DNA of 64,000 nucleotides from the NCBI GenBank assembly GCA_039881145.1, contig JAYKKI010000008.1, positions 30,486,501-30,550,500 of the forward strand, given 5' to 3'. This document shows positions 1-12,361 of the stretch, piece by piece; the stretch's first letter is position 1, and each line of letters starts with the position of its first letter. Below the pieces are notes generated by a model. That model searched no databases. It saw nothing but the letters and a program-made list of their open reading frames with translations, and was not told where the DNA came from. Origin of the DNA: Druceiella hillmani (lineage: Eukaryota; Arthropoda; Insecta; Lepidoptera; Hepialidae). A program made the position numbers and the translations under genes.

Positions 1-604
1 GGTAAGTATTTCTGTATTGATTTAATATACATCTGTCTTACGTTTTGACAACTGTCAATTCGAAACTTGCTTTTCTTATAAGAATCGTTATTAAAAGAAA
101 AAAAATGTATTATTTAAAACCGTAACGAAGACAAGTAATAAAAGTCGCTCAGATTCAGAAAAAAATAAAGAGCTATTTATTTTTTTTCTATTATAAATTT
201 ATTTTGAAGTAATATTTTCTGTAATTGGGACTTGATTTTTTTATTTTTAATTTTTTAACAGAGTTGTAATGTCTTGTGAAAACTTAATTAATTTTTACAT
301 TTGAAATAATCTTTAGAATATATTTCAATAAAAATAAAATTATTGTTCGGTTGATGTATTAAACATAATAAAGATTAGTGATTTTTGTTGGCTAATTTAA
401 ATAACTACTCGTTTAAAAATTGCTCGTTAGAAATATTTTTTTTTTTAATACGCACTTAAATTGTTTTACAAAATCTTGATCCTAAATATTTAAATTGTAT
501 AAGAAACCAATAAGAAATGTTATTTTATATATTGTAGTCCCTACTATTCTTAATTTGTAAAACTCGGTAAATATTTGAGATCTTAAAAAATTTTTATTCA
601 CTTA
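1..604. other. AT-rich sequence, no gene seen
   Basis: AT-rich DNA without a convincing reading frame. It begins with GGTAAGTAT, which matches an insect 5' splice donor. No exon can be judged because nothing lies upstream in the window. Confidence 0.5.
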
Positions 605-608
605 TGTG

Positions 609-685
<77 letters not shown>

Positions 686-722
686 GTGTATGTGTGTGTA
701 TGTATGTGTGCATGTTTGTGTA

Positions 723-783
<61 letters not shown>
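605..783. repeat. (TA)n microsatellite with TG and CA interruptions
   Basis: Nearly pure alternating TA over about 175 bp, broken in the middle by a TGTGTG/TATG segment. Reading frames across it (Tyr-Ile repeats) are artefacts of the dinucleotide. Confidence 0.97.
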
Positions 784-784
<1 letters not shown>

Positions 785-1239
785 ACTTATAGCTGGATTC
801 CCTAAACGTCTATGTCTAGCAATTATTGATGATAGTTAACGAAAATAATTTCAATTTAAATATTTCCACATTTTATGGTTGGAAAATAAGAGGAAAGAGG
901 TTTGCTTTGTACATCCCTTTAAAGCTTAAAATATTTAAAGATTAAAATATTTTACAAATGTGTACCGAAAACAATTTTCGGGTATGCGAAACGAATTTTA
1001 AAAATTCAATGTTTTTATGCGTGATTAATTGAGATTTGCACATGATACATTTACCTGAATTGTGTATTTCATTAAATTTTTTTTTAATTTAATCCGTTAA
1101 ATACACAATAGTGTTAAAGTTACGGATTGAATAATAAAATCCACTCAGACTGAAAATCGACGTAGATCAGTATTATTAAGAAGTACGCGCTATCGTGTCA
1201 TTTTTTGTTTGACTTTTGACATTTTACAATCTATTACCA

Positions 1240-2400
1240 TTTATTTTCTGAGGCGTGCAGAGCTTTTGTAGAGATGAGTTACGTACAGGCGCAAATTATT
1301 GCACTAAAAATGTTCAAGGACATCATTTTTTGAGATATTGATCAGATATTGACATTAATAACTAGGTGTTATGGTAAATTAAGGTTATTATTATAATGCC
1401 ATCATTTCATTATTTATTAGGGTTTATTTTCCAAGCCGTGCAGAGCTATTGAAGAAATGAATTACGTACAGTCGCAAATTATTGCACTGTAACATGTTTA
1501 TTGGCCTAACATTTCGTGATATTGATATTGAGGATCACGTGTTATCGGTAAATCAAGGTTATTATTATATTGACATCATTTGATATCTGTTATTGTTTAT
1601 TTTCCAAGGCACGCAGAGCTTTTGTAGATAGGAGTTTTGTACAGTCGCAATATTGGATTATAACATGTACAAGGACATCGTTTTTTAAGATCTTGATACT
1701 AAGGATCACTTATTATTATTATATTGACATCAGTTGACTATCTATTCCAAGGAATATAGAGATATGGTAGAGATGACGTAGTTACAACCACAAATTATTG
1801 CACTATAACTTGTTCAAGATCATTTATTTATGTATTTATAAAGGAATACATGTTATCGGTAATTCAAGGTTATTATTAAACTGATATCATTTGACGATCT
1901 TATTTACTACTCTTTATTTTTCAGGGTGTGTGGGATTTTGGTAGAGATGGGGTAGGTCCGGTCGCAAATGATTGCTCTATATAGTGTTCGAGAACATAAT
2001 TCATAGAGATACCGATAATATATAGATTTTGTAATAAATTTTAATGTGTATTTTCATCAGCCAAAACTAGTAACAACTCAAAACAGTATGTATGGTATTT
2101 TTATTTATTTCTTTATGTACACTAATGTACACAGTGATATATATGGCAGACTTATTGCTACGAGAGACAGACATTACTATCGAATCCGAATCCTCGCAGT
2201 GCACCTCGTCGTCAAAGGCCGTGGGCCTTGTAATCAGTCCAACACATATTGTAATCACTAAGGAGAATGATTGGGACTTTTTTAAAGGGTGGGGGCTAAT
2301 CAAAACCGTGTTGTTAGAATTTGTGTATTTGCTTATTATTCGTTGCTTGATGTTAACAAATTTAGCTGGGCTGATTATTATTATATTGATATCATATGTC
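1240..2400. repeat. Diverged tandem array, unit about 175 bp, about 5 copies
   Basis: Recurrent landmarks show the repeat: a TTTTCCAAGG..GCAGAGC block near 1243, 1428, 1600, 1743 and 1917; then GTACAGTCGCAAATTATTGC; then GGTTATTATTATATTGACAT. Spacing is mostly 173-183 bp, with one shorter unit of about 142 bp. The last unit is separated from an outlying piece (TTATTATTATATTGATATCA near 2367) by a SINE, so the SINE probably inserted into the array. Copies differ by many substitutions and indels, so the array is old. No protein is encoded. Confidence 0.75.
2136..2270 (-). mobile_element. tRNA-derived SINE, diverged copy
   Basis: Reverse complement of the same SINE as the copy at 10.75 kb. The shared order is GGCAGACTTATTGCTACG, a degenerate B-box region, then GTCGTC-AAGGCC-TGGGCCTTGTAATCAG. 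The internal promoter boxes are badly mutated, so the copy cannot be active. It sits inside the ~175-bp tandem array. Confidence 0.65.
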
Positions 2401-2624
2401 AGTGATCCAAAAATGGCCGAGTTGATTTGCTCTTAGATTCTATTGAAATTTACGTGATAAAACTAACGACGCGTCAATGAATTGAGTTTCTAAATTAAGA
2501 TTTAGTTTAGCTTATAAATTATGTAAGTATTAATTTAGGTTATAAATTATGTATTACGATTGAAAAGTTATATTCAGCCTTTCACCTTTATCTGTCTGAT
2601 TATCTAAAGTAAAAAAGAAACTAG

Positions 2625-2920
2625 CGCGCTAAGTACATAAGCAAGCATATTTTCCGACATGATCAGCACGTTACGTGCCTTGCAGCGAAAAGAGAAACGT
2701 GACAAGCTTTATCGATTCAAGTCACTCCATTGATTTTGATGTAGTCGGCAGTTGATTTTTACGCGCCGTGTTAGGCTGGTCGTCGTATCGCGTGATTTAT
2801 GGATTATATTCGCGGTCTATCGATATTGTAATGACGCGTTTATCTTAATGATGCATTTTGTCACGCGCGTATTCGACCGTGATATGTCTAAAATAGTTCG
2901 GGGGCTAAATTGACATGGTT
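2625..2920. promoter_or_regulatory. Candidate regulatory island, GC-richer than its surroundings
   Basis: A block of mixed composition rich in CpG words (GCGCGC, ACGCGCC, TCGCGTG, ACGCGT) and homeodomain-like words (TGATTTATGG, CCATTGATT, ATCGAT). It has no open frame and no repeat similarity that I can see in the window. The regulatory role is inferred only from contrast with the AT-rich background. Confidence 0.25.
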
Positions 2921-3104
2921 GATGGGGTACGTGGAATGAATGAAATGAAAAATGTAGAGCTGGAACAATGTGAACTGTTTCCTTAAATATAAAAAAATTA
3001 AGTACCTCTTCGGACTTAAAATTATAACTAGAGTAAAGTAAGATTGCAGTATTTAATTTTTTTAGATAGTTAAATCAATAGGATTAAAAATTCGACACCA
3101 AATA

Positions 3105-3111
<7 letters not shown>

Positions 3112-3171
<60 letters not shown>
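3112..3171. repeat. (TA)n microsatellite
   Basis: Uninterrupted TA dinucleotides, about 30 units. Confidence 0.97.
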
Positions 3172-3173
<2 letters not shown>

Positions 3174-5012
3174 TTATAGTCGATCCAGGAATACAAGTAG
3201 GTAATAAAAACTGTGTCTGTTTTTCGCTACTAACAATTAAGGTATGCTAACGTAGTCATTATTCAGACTTTCTAAAGTAGTTCTTAGTTTGTATTATTTA
3301 GACAATGAATTATGTTTCGATTTAGACGTATTTTTTGCATTGGTTCAGAGTATGTACCGTTGTCGTATCCTCAAGATACTGTAATCCCGTTGTCGTATCC
3401 TCAAGATACATACGTTTAGCTCAACAAGTGGACAAATACTTTTATATTAGCATGTTATCTCTATCTTAGAATATGTTAATTAAAGACACAAAGAAAATGT
3501 TTAAGTATTTGAAATAGTCAGGTTTTCAAATTGTGCGGGCATAAGAAGAATATGTGCATACACGCTCACAGGAAGCGAAACTTCTGAAATTGAAAATAAC
3601 ATTCGAATTTATCCATCCAAATACTTTGACGTTATTTAGCTTCGGTGAACGGGAAATGAAAAGCGACGAATATGCAACATTTTTCTAAGTAATCATTTTC
3701 TAGTAATAATTCAGTTTTAATTGGTAAATATTTGTATTGTTTCTTAGTATTATGTTTTTTGATCAACATTTGCAGAGTAAATTAAAATATTGGATTATAT
3801 TTAATATTTTGTGCATTTTAGTACCAAAGAAAACAAAAGCTTGCCATTGAAATGGAAAATATTCGTTACCTTTTTATATTTTCATTGAGGGGAATTAAAT
3901 TAAAGTAGTTCAGTTTTATTTGTTTCCATTTTATAATATTTTTTATAGTTTAGAATTTTTAATGTAGAAAAATACGATACACATTTAATGTAAGTTATTG
4001 TATTCTGGCAGCAGTGGGGCTGACTGCCGTGCAAATCGTTTCCAATTACAGCGAGATGGGTGCCCGAGATGACTGGTGTCATACGAAAATGTGAATGCAG
4101 TGCATTACCTTTCTTATTTACTTTGGTGAAATACATGAAACAATTAATATTATTCATGAATTACCTATATAAACATACTGTTTATTCAGTGTGCGCTGAT
4201 TCGTCAACAAAATTTAAATTTTAGAAAAATGATACAACGCAATTAAGACGCATTATTTTTCATAAAATATCGATTAAAACGACATTAACCAAAACTATCG
4301 TTTACGAGTTTGTTACAAGTAATTTGTAAACCGAAATATATATTGAGTTCCTAGTTTATTTATGGAAATTCCCGTTTATCAAGGTTTTTTCCAGTTTCTA
4401 GTACTATTATATACATATATTATTTGTTCAGTGTGCGTTGATCGTACACTTCAATAAAATTAAAACTTCACAGGACAAAAAGTAACAACACAATTAAAGC
4501 GCTTTTTATAAATATGATTATAGAAATAGCATAATCCCGAATATCATTTATGACTATGTCCTTGAGTTATTTGTAAAATTAAACATATTTATTATTTATG
4601 GAATTTCTGAATTTCTTGAGTTATTGATCATACTTTTTTTTCTCTTTTTACGTATTTTTAATGGATTCGTCAAAAATCTGAAAATTATGTTATTAAAAAC
4701 ATAACGTTTTTAGTATTTTGTAGCAAAATTAAAAAAAGGGAAACTTTATTATTTCGTCACTTTCATCTGTCTATCTGTTTTTCATACCCATCATAGCTCT
4801 TTCAATTTACGACCAATTATTATGAAATGTTGTAGAAAGACATAGTTAAATGAGACGAGTACAATGGAATAAAGTAAAAGAACATTTTTCTCGATGACTC
4901 CATGGAATGAAAAATCATTGAAGAAGTCTTTTAAAATGCAATAAAAAACATAGCTATATTTTTTGAAACCTCTCGTGTGTCTCTCCGGTAAAATCAGGAA
5001 AAGGCCATTAAC

Positions 5013-5015
<3 letters not shown>
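3172..5015. other. AT-rich intergenic or intronic DNA, no gene seen
   Basis: No credible reading frame. The only structure noticed is a 22-bp direct repeat at 3358-3409 and two similar AT-rich stretches near 4170-4250 and 4410-4500 sharing GTTCAGTGTGCG.TGAT. Confidence 0.5.
3358..3409. repeat. Two-copy tandem repeat, period 30
   Basis: CGTTGTCGTATCCTCAAGAT occurs twice, 30 bp apart, with identical cores. It looks like a recent small tandem duplication. Confidence 0.85.

Positions 5016-5074
<59 letters not shown>
5016..5074. repeat. (TA)n microsatellite
   Basis: Uninterrupted TA dinucleotides, about 29 units. Confidence 0.97.
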
Positions 5075-5076
<2 letters not shown>

Positions 5077-5119
5077 CATCTAATTTATTTGTCTTATGCC
5101 TATGGATTATACCCTGCGC

Positions 5120-5226
5120 AATTTATTATTTTATTTATTTATTTCAATTCAAATTTTAACGTACACATAAAATTATACATACATACATTTGGTGGATTCA
5201 TTTGAGCAATCCCTTCCAGTCAACCG
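5120..5226 (-). mobile_element. SINE 3'-end fragment
   Basis: In reverse orientation it contains the SINE 3' region (complement of GAGCAATCCCTTCCAGTCAACC) and an (AAAT)n-type tail complement (TTTATTTATTTATTTC). The tRNA-related head is missing. Confidence 0.5.
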
Positions 5227-7500
5227 CAATGATTAAATGCGAGAATTTATTAATGTTAAAGATTATAAAAGATGATCATAAATCTACACACTTGAAAAAA
5301 AAAAACAAGAAAATATTATAGAAAAGAAATAATAAAAAACAAGACTAAATATAAAAAAGTAAAAAATATTAATTATAAATTTTGACATGGCTTGGTCAAG
5401 GAAAGGGGAATAAACTGGAAGTATGGAAGGTTTAGGATTAGGGGATTGTGACAGGAACGTCTTTTTCAGGTAACCTTTGGAATAATTTGTTTTCCTGGTA
5501 TCAAAGTCCAGTTGATTTCAAGTTTCACAGCTTTCACACAAAAGGTGGTTGTATGTTTAAGAAAAAGGATATAGAGCTAGTTTTTAGAGTGTGGCTCTAT
5601 ACCGTGTGCAGATAAGTAACTAAATTTGCTTCTAAGGTATTTTGGATAATTCGGATTTTTCAAAATATTATAAAGAAGCAAAAGATATGCAGATTGCGCC
5701 GATCACGGATCTCCACCCATTTAAGTTGCGCTCTGACTTTGTTTTCTGTTTTTTTCGTAATCAAAAATATAACAGATGCACAAATTTTGAAGTCGTCTTA
5801 ATATTTAAAATTATTTTCAGGAATATCTGGGTCAAGATACATATCTGAAGACAAGCAGAGGCAGTAAGAGTGTTTAACAGAGGTGAGCTTATGTTTGAAC
5901 AATTTAACTGTGATAATAACCAAAGCGTTTGATTTTAAAAAGGTACAAATTTTAAAACACTTAAAATATTGTAGTAAAAAGTACGAATACCAAAGTTTAA
6001 AAAAAACTGGAAATTCTTAATATAAGTAATGTTTTCCACCAACTCGTCTACGTTATACATATATTGTGTACGACGTATATTTTGCAGCGTTTTGGTATAT
6101 TTTCAACGAATTATATGAATTAGCAGAATGGATATGGGTAGTTAATTAACAACCGTTAATAACTTAATCGAATGTTAGATTTTATATAAGTTACCTAACA
6201 TATTTCAATAGATAAGAAACCAGGTGAGAGCGGGTCAAACTTATATTTATAGGAATTACATGTTATAAAACAAGCTATTTTGAAACGTGCCCGTATAGAA
6301 CAATGAAATGGTTTTTATTTAAAAAAAAAACAGGGGAAAGTTAAATGCTACGGTATCCGTTCTAATTTTAGTTAGAAGAACTAATAGTTCAGTATTATTT
6401 TCAGATTGTTTGAAACATGTTTCAAAAGTTCCACTTGCATTGTGCAGTAGGTATTTTTTGTTATTTTCATTCATTTCCTTGTATGGAAAGGGTTTTTCAA
6501 AAAATATTTTTGGAATTTTTTTCATATTTGTCTTTTGCGTTATTAACTTACATCTGTACACCAATTTCTTGTCAGCAGTTGTAAAAACGAGAGAGAGAGA
6601 TAGGTTGGTAATATATAAATGGACAGACATGACGAAAATATAAAGAATACTGGTTAAGGCTATTGAACTCTAACAATAGACTTAAAGATTTTCTTATTAA
6701 CATTATAGTATTAAGTACAAGGTTACGTGTCAGCGCCCTTTATGAATTTTTATGCGACCAGTAGATCCACCGAACTAAATTATGACTGGTATATCTTAGC
6801 TATTTTTAACGTTATATTTTTCATTTGAAGTCACCCTGCATTATTTGAAATATTTACTAGATTTAGTGCTTATGGCGAAGGTTGGTGAATATTTTCTCTT
6901 CCACAGGTCTTTGTTGATATAGCATAATGGTGTATAATCCATATGAAATTAAGCTCTAACTTATGGTAAAATAGGGTATTTTACTGCTTTTTTCGTGAAT
7001 CGTAATTTGAAGGTTCTAGCTGACAATGAATAAAACAAATTACAAATTCAAACATTTTGACAGAGTTACAATGGTTTAATCTTGACATTTAGACAAGGAT
7101 GGCTAAATGTCAATTCTGACGTCATTTTTAATAATACTCATGTATTCTACAAGAGTGAACGCGACGGAGATATTTCTAATTTAACCTTACTATTTTATTT
7201 AGAAGCATTATAACTCCTTAATTTTTTAATCAACCTTAGTCATTTTTTCTGTACTGGTTAATTCATCTTTTTATGATATTTTACGAAAAACAGCAACTTT
7301 AGAGGTAGTCAGCTACTATTATCGATACGGTTGTTTTAAACAAATTAATAAAGAAGGACGATTATTAAAATAAAACACCTAAAAGTAAATTAACATTTTC
7401 CAGATCTTGAAAATGAAAACGTAGAATCGTAGTAACCTAGTTCATTGGCGGTGCGACCGTGGGTTTAAATAACTTAGGAACTTAGACATTTGCTTATAAA
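5227..7500. other. AT-rich DNA, no gene seen
   Basis: Short chance frames occur on both strands between 6319 and 6643, but none resembles a known domain. No RNA gene or recognisable element is visible. Confidence 0.5.
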
Positions 7501-7539
7501 ACCAAGGTTTGATCATGTTCACAAGTCCGTGAAGCGAAG

Positions 7540-7830
7540 GGTAACATTCTGTGCAGGAAGCGAATGTGCGCTCAATAGACAGTAATTTTCTTTTCTTTTG
7601 GTTGTCGCGCGGGTCGTCCTTAGGTAATTTTCATCCTTGAAGGAGCGTCAACAATGAACGGGCAACTAGCGCCATCTCTGCCTCCGTCGGTTCCTTTCAA
7701 GCCTCTCGACGAGTTTAAATTTCTATATTTTACCTTTATTTTTACGAGTTAAGGGGAGCGATAATTTTATTTTTTATTTCATTTTCCTGTACCGCATTGT
7801 AGGATTTGATTGGTCGGAGCCCGTGCCCGG
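7540..7830. promoter_or_regulatory. Candidate regulatory island
   Basis: Mixed-composition block with GGTTGTCGCGCGGGTCGTCC, TCAACAATGAACGGG (an ACAATG Sox-like site) and TTTGATTGGTCGG (a CCAAT/TCF-like word). It has no sustained open frame. The regulatory function is inferred from composition and motif content only. Confidence 0.25.
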
Positions 7831-8593
7831 TAAATAATTTATTTTAAAAATGATTTTATCATAACTTAATATTGAACGGGATGCATTCAATTGGTGGAAC
7901 ATTGCCATTGAGTTTAGTTGGCAAGAGTAAGTCAGCGATTGTTTATAGAATTTAAGTGTGGTCCATATATCGACATGATTACGTGTTCAAGTTCGGTATC
8001 GGAATAATATTCTGAGATTATTTCTTTATTCCTAAAGACATTTTCACCTAAAATGGCAGTGGCGACCAAACACAATCCATCTATTTTTTATTTTTAGAAA
8101 TAATTTTGAGTCACTTGTTTGAATCTTCTTTAGAAAGATTATTTAAATTTCCGCCATATTTTACTACAAGGTATAAATGTTCCCAAATGCGTGAATTAGT
8201 AAAACTATTTCGGTGAATTTGCATAAATAACTTTATACAAATACGGAACCCTATTACTGACATTTTATGCATATCCTGAACTATATTTGGCCTGTTTTTT
8301 TTATTTTAAAGTACGTTTAGAAATGAACTGGCGTAATTAATATGTCACACCAAAAATCCGTGGACAGTTGTAACCTAAATGATTTCTTTTTCCCTTCAAC
8401 TGATCTCTTTTTTTCATATTTCCTTTTTAAATAATTTTTAGAAGGTGGTTGTCATTTTATTAAAAAAAAATTTAATGTGTTTGAAATGGTAAAATAATAA
8501 AGATAATATATAAAAAATTGTAAATTTGTAATGAGATTTTGATATTGATAACAATAGAAGAATATATTCGTAGAGTTAAGAAATTATAAGAAT

Positions 8594-9765
<1,172 letters not shown>

Positions 9766-9769
9766 TACG

Positions 9770-10010
9770 TTTTTGTACCTCAAAACGAAGAGAAAGAATC
9801 CTTATAAGCACATTCACATGTCCGTCCGTCTATTTTTCTGTTAAAGTTGGTTTTTAGTTAACACTCGAAAATATTCATTTGGAAATATTAGAGGGACAAA
9901 TTAAATACTCAATTTTTTTTTATAATTTTCAGTAGCGTTTGATGAAAACATGAGAATAACTTTCTAGATATATATAGAATAGACTCTAATATTTCCAAAT
10001 GAATATTTTA
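9770..10010 (+). repeat. Interspersed repeat of the CCGTC family, with a 26-bp inverted repeat
   Basis: The head has the family layout: GTACCTCAAAA, then CTTATAAGCACATTCACATG, then TCCGTCCGTCTAT. Further in, a perfect 26-bp inverted repeat (9868-9893 and 9984-10009) surrounds about 90 bp. Similar heads occur at 10.11, 21.73, 28.99, 46.26 and 57.65 kb, and in reverse at 55.8 kb. This type of repeat is frequent in lepidopteran genomes as I remember them; the element class is not settled from this window. Confidence 0.55.
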
Positions 10011-10109
10011 TAACATATATTTTAAAATGTGTTATAAGAGCAAATTTATTAAACGATACAAAATTATTTAAAAGATTATTTGCTCATAGTAATAAGGCTA
10101 CATTTAATG

Positions 10110-10275
10110 GCCAAAAAAAACAAAAAATGTATTGAATCAACAAAAGAAAAAAGTAACCCTTATAGGATCACTTCCTTGTTCGTCTGTCGGTCTGTCAAAA
10201 CATTTTTTCTCGGCGTGGAGGCATCAAGTTGAAATTAATATCAAATACTGTGGTCCAAGGTTGAAAGTTGAAAAT
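10110..10275 (+). repeat. Interspersed repeat of the CCGTC family
   Basis: Contains CCCTTATAGGATCACTTCC followed by GTCTGTCGGTCTGTC, the family signature. The short frame over it is not a gene. Confidence 0.55.
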
Positions 10276-10696
10276 CTCAAACTTCTAAGTCAACGCAATC
10301 GAGAAGAATCCTAAAAATACAGCTATTCGTACCCCATGTTTTCCCAAAAAACTCGTCAATTTGTGGTTATATCATATAAAAAAATAAAGTTTTTATGTAT
10401 GCACCTATCAAATATATTGTACGAAATACATTTTCGCTCTAAAAATGAAAATGTTCTGAATAGTTTAATAGGAATATTATATACCATTAAATATTTACAA
10501 ATGCCTAAATGTGTACGAACCCTCGTAATGCGAGTTTCATTCGTGCTTGACAGGTTTTTCCTTTTTAATAACTTAACTCTTTTTCATAATAAATATTATA
10601 TACCGTAAATGCAGAAAATTAAAAAAAAATAATTAAAAAGTTTGTTATACATTTTCTATAATCTTGAACATAAGCGTTATTTTGACAATAAAAACA
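10276..10696. other. AT-rich DNA, no gene supported
   Basis: A 90-codon frame (10336-10608) exists but has AT-driven composition, no domain signal and no neighbour context. I regard it as chance. Confidence 0.5.
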
Positions 10697-10741
10697 TTTG
10701 ATTAAAACCTCAAATGTTCATCATTTGAGGTCTTAATCAAA
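10697..10741. repeat. 20-bp hairpin next to the SINE
   Basis: The arms 10697-10716 and 10722-10741 are complementary at 19 of 20 positions around a 5-nt loop. The right arm abuts the first bases of the SINE, so the hairpin may be a small foldback created at or before the insertion. Confidence 0.8.
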
Positions 10742-10744
10742 TTT

Positions 10745-10962
10745 TCCATTCGTCGTCGCCGTGGTTTGTTGGGTTGATCACAAGGCATACGGCCTGTGAC
10801 GACGCGGCGCACCGCGGAGACCCGGGTTCGATTCCCGGCCGTTCGTCGAGTGGGACCGGACGGGTGTTATGGTTGGCTGTAAGAGATTGCTCACGTAGCA
10901 ATAAGTCCGCCATATGTATCAATTAGATACATTAAAGTAGATAAATAAATAAATAAATAAAA
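10745..10962 (+). mobile_element. tRNA-derived SINE with (AAAT)n tail
   Basis: The left part is tRNA-like: an A-box-like TGGTTTGTTGGG at 10762-10773 and a perfect B box GGTTCGATTCC at 10825-10835 inside CCCGGGTTCGATTCCCGG. A tRNA-unrelated body follows (GGTTGGCTGTAAGAGATTGC, GCAATAAGTCCGCCATATG) and then a tail of about five AAAT units. RNA polymerase III would transcribe it from the internal promoter, and a LINE partner would mobilise it. Three poorer copies lie at 2.14, 5.12 and 31.55 kb. It is not a functional tRNA gene: no cloverleaf with an acceptor stem closes around the B box. Confidence 0.8.
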
Positions 10963-11865
10963 TAGCCAATATAGAAATATGGACTGAATATTACAATTAA
11001 TCGAGGAGATTAATTGAAACAGAAATAAAATAATTTTGAAAAATCCTTCACTCCTTTATACGAACGATGATAAAACTGTCATTGCACTAACTGAAATAAA
11101 ATTACCCTAACGTAATGCATAAGTTTAAATATCAAAATCCTACTAATATAGTAAACAAGAAAGTTTGTTTATTTGTTCGTTTGTTTTTCACGCAAAAACT
11201 ACTAATCGTATTGACATACAATTTTCGCAATACGATAGCTTATAGTTTTCAAATTTCCTTAAGCTATAAAGTATGTACATACGTTGTATAATTTATGAGA
11301 TACAATCAGTAATGTCAACGTAGTGGGAGAAAAAGTAGCCTGTTCGGACGTTTTCGTGGTGGACGCTAGAAAAACCATTACAGATGTATTTATATATGTA
11401 TGGAGGAATTATCTATGTCGTGTGTTTGTGTGTAGCATTTATTAATGTCACGATACCTGTCATAGATTATTGATGTCCTGCAAACCACGATAACTGTGTT
11501 TTATATTAAAAAAGATCATAGGGCAAACGAGGCGATATTTAGGTTAATTTATTATTCCTAATTAAAATTGATATCATAGTTATTTTAATCATTTTCGATA
11601 GATAAAAGGTGAACCTTCGCACTTTTTAATTTAGATTATTATGTAGAAGAGAAATGAAATTATTTTTGAAAGTAGATAAAAGTAGAAATGCGCATTTAAA
11701 TGACATTTAGTGACTGCGCATTTAATGTATTCGCACATGGAGAGGGAAAATGCAACGGAGAGGGGAGAAAGGGTGTAAGGACTTCATGTTGCGATATATC
11801 ATTATAATCTTATTAACTAAAATAAAGCGCAGATAGCCCTGCACTTTATTTGCACTTTTATGAAG

Positions 11866-11868
<3 letters not shown>
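10963..11868. other. AT-rich DNA, no gene seen
   Basis: Contains a 'TTTGTTTATTTGTTCGTTTGTTTTTCACG' style segment near 11165 of the kind often left by insect DNA transposons. No structure can be delimited. Confidence 0.4.

Positions 11869-11935
<67 letters not shown>
11869..11935. repeat. (TA)n microsatellite
   Basis: Uninterrupted TA dinucleotides, about 33 units. Confidence 0.97.
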
Positions 11936-11937
<2 letters not shown>

Positions 11938-12361
11938 AACAATTTTAATTAGATGACTTAATTATACCGGTACGAACTTTTCGTACGAGGTATTTAACCT
12001 GGTATAAAAAATATTTAAACGTTTATGGATTATTGGAATATTTGTTTCACGTAAGTTATGAATTGAAAAGACATGAGCGAAAAATTTATAACAAAGCAAT
12101 AACTTATGTAAGTAAATATGTCTTCTAGTAAAGAAATAAAAGTCGGGCTCGACAGTGCGAATGATGGTAATACGGCTAGATATTTTTCACGGTTACAAAA
12201 TTCTCCTGATAGAACAAACACAAATAAAAACGTTATTTTACCATTTTATATAACACTTATTACTCTTACAAGCTCACTATAAATATCGCTAAGTTTATAA
12301 TATGTTTTATAAAATCTGCTTGTGTATTTATCAACCACAAAGTTTACTGCATCTAAATTTA

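Noticed and set aside
604..792. Tyr-Ile repeat frame over a (TA)n tract, and similar frames at 4963, 33399, 34538-34814 and 44961-45225
   Set aside because: They follow from the dinucleotide repeat and have no other sequence content.
10760..10840. tRNA gene
   Set aside because: A and B boxes are present but no closed cloverleaf or acceptor stem; the downstream body and tail identify a SINE.
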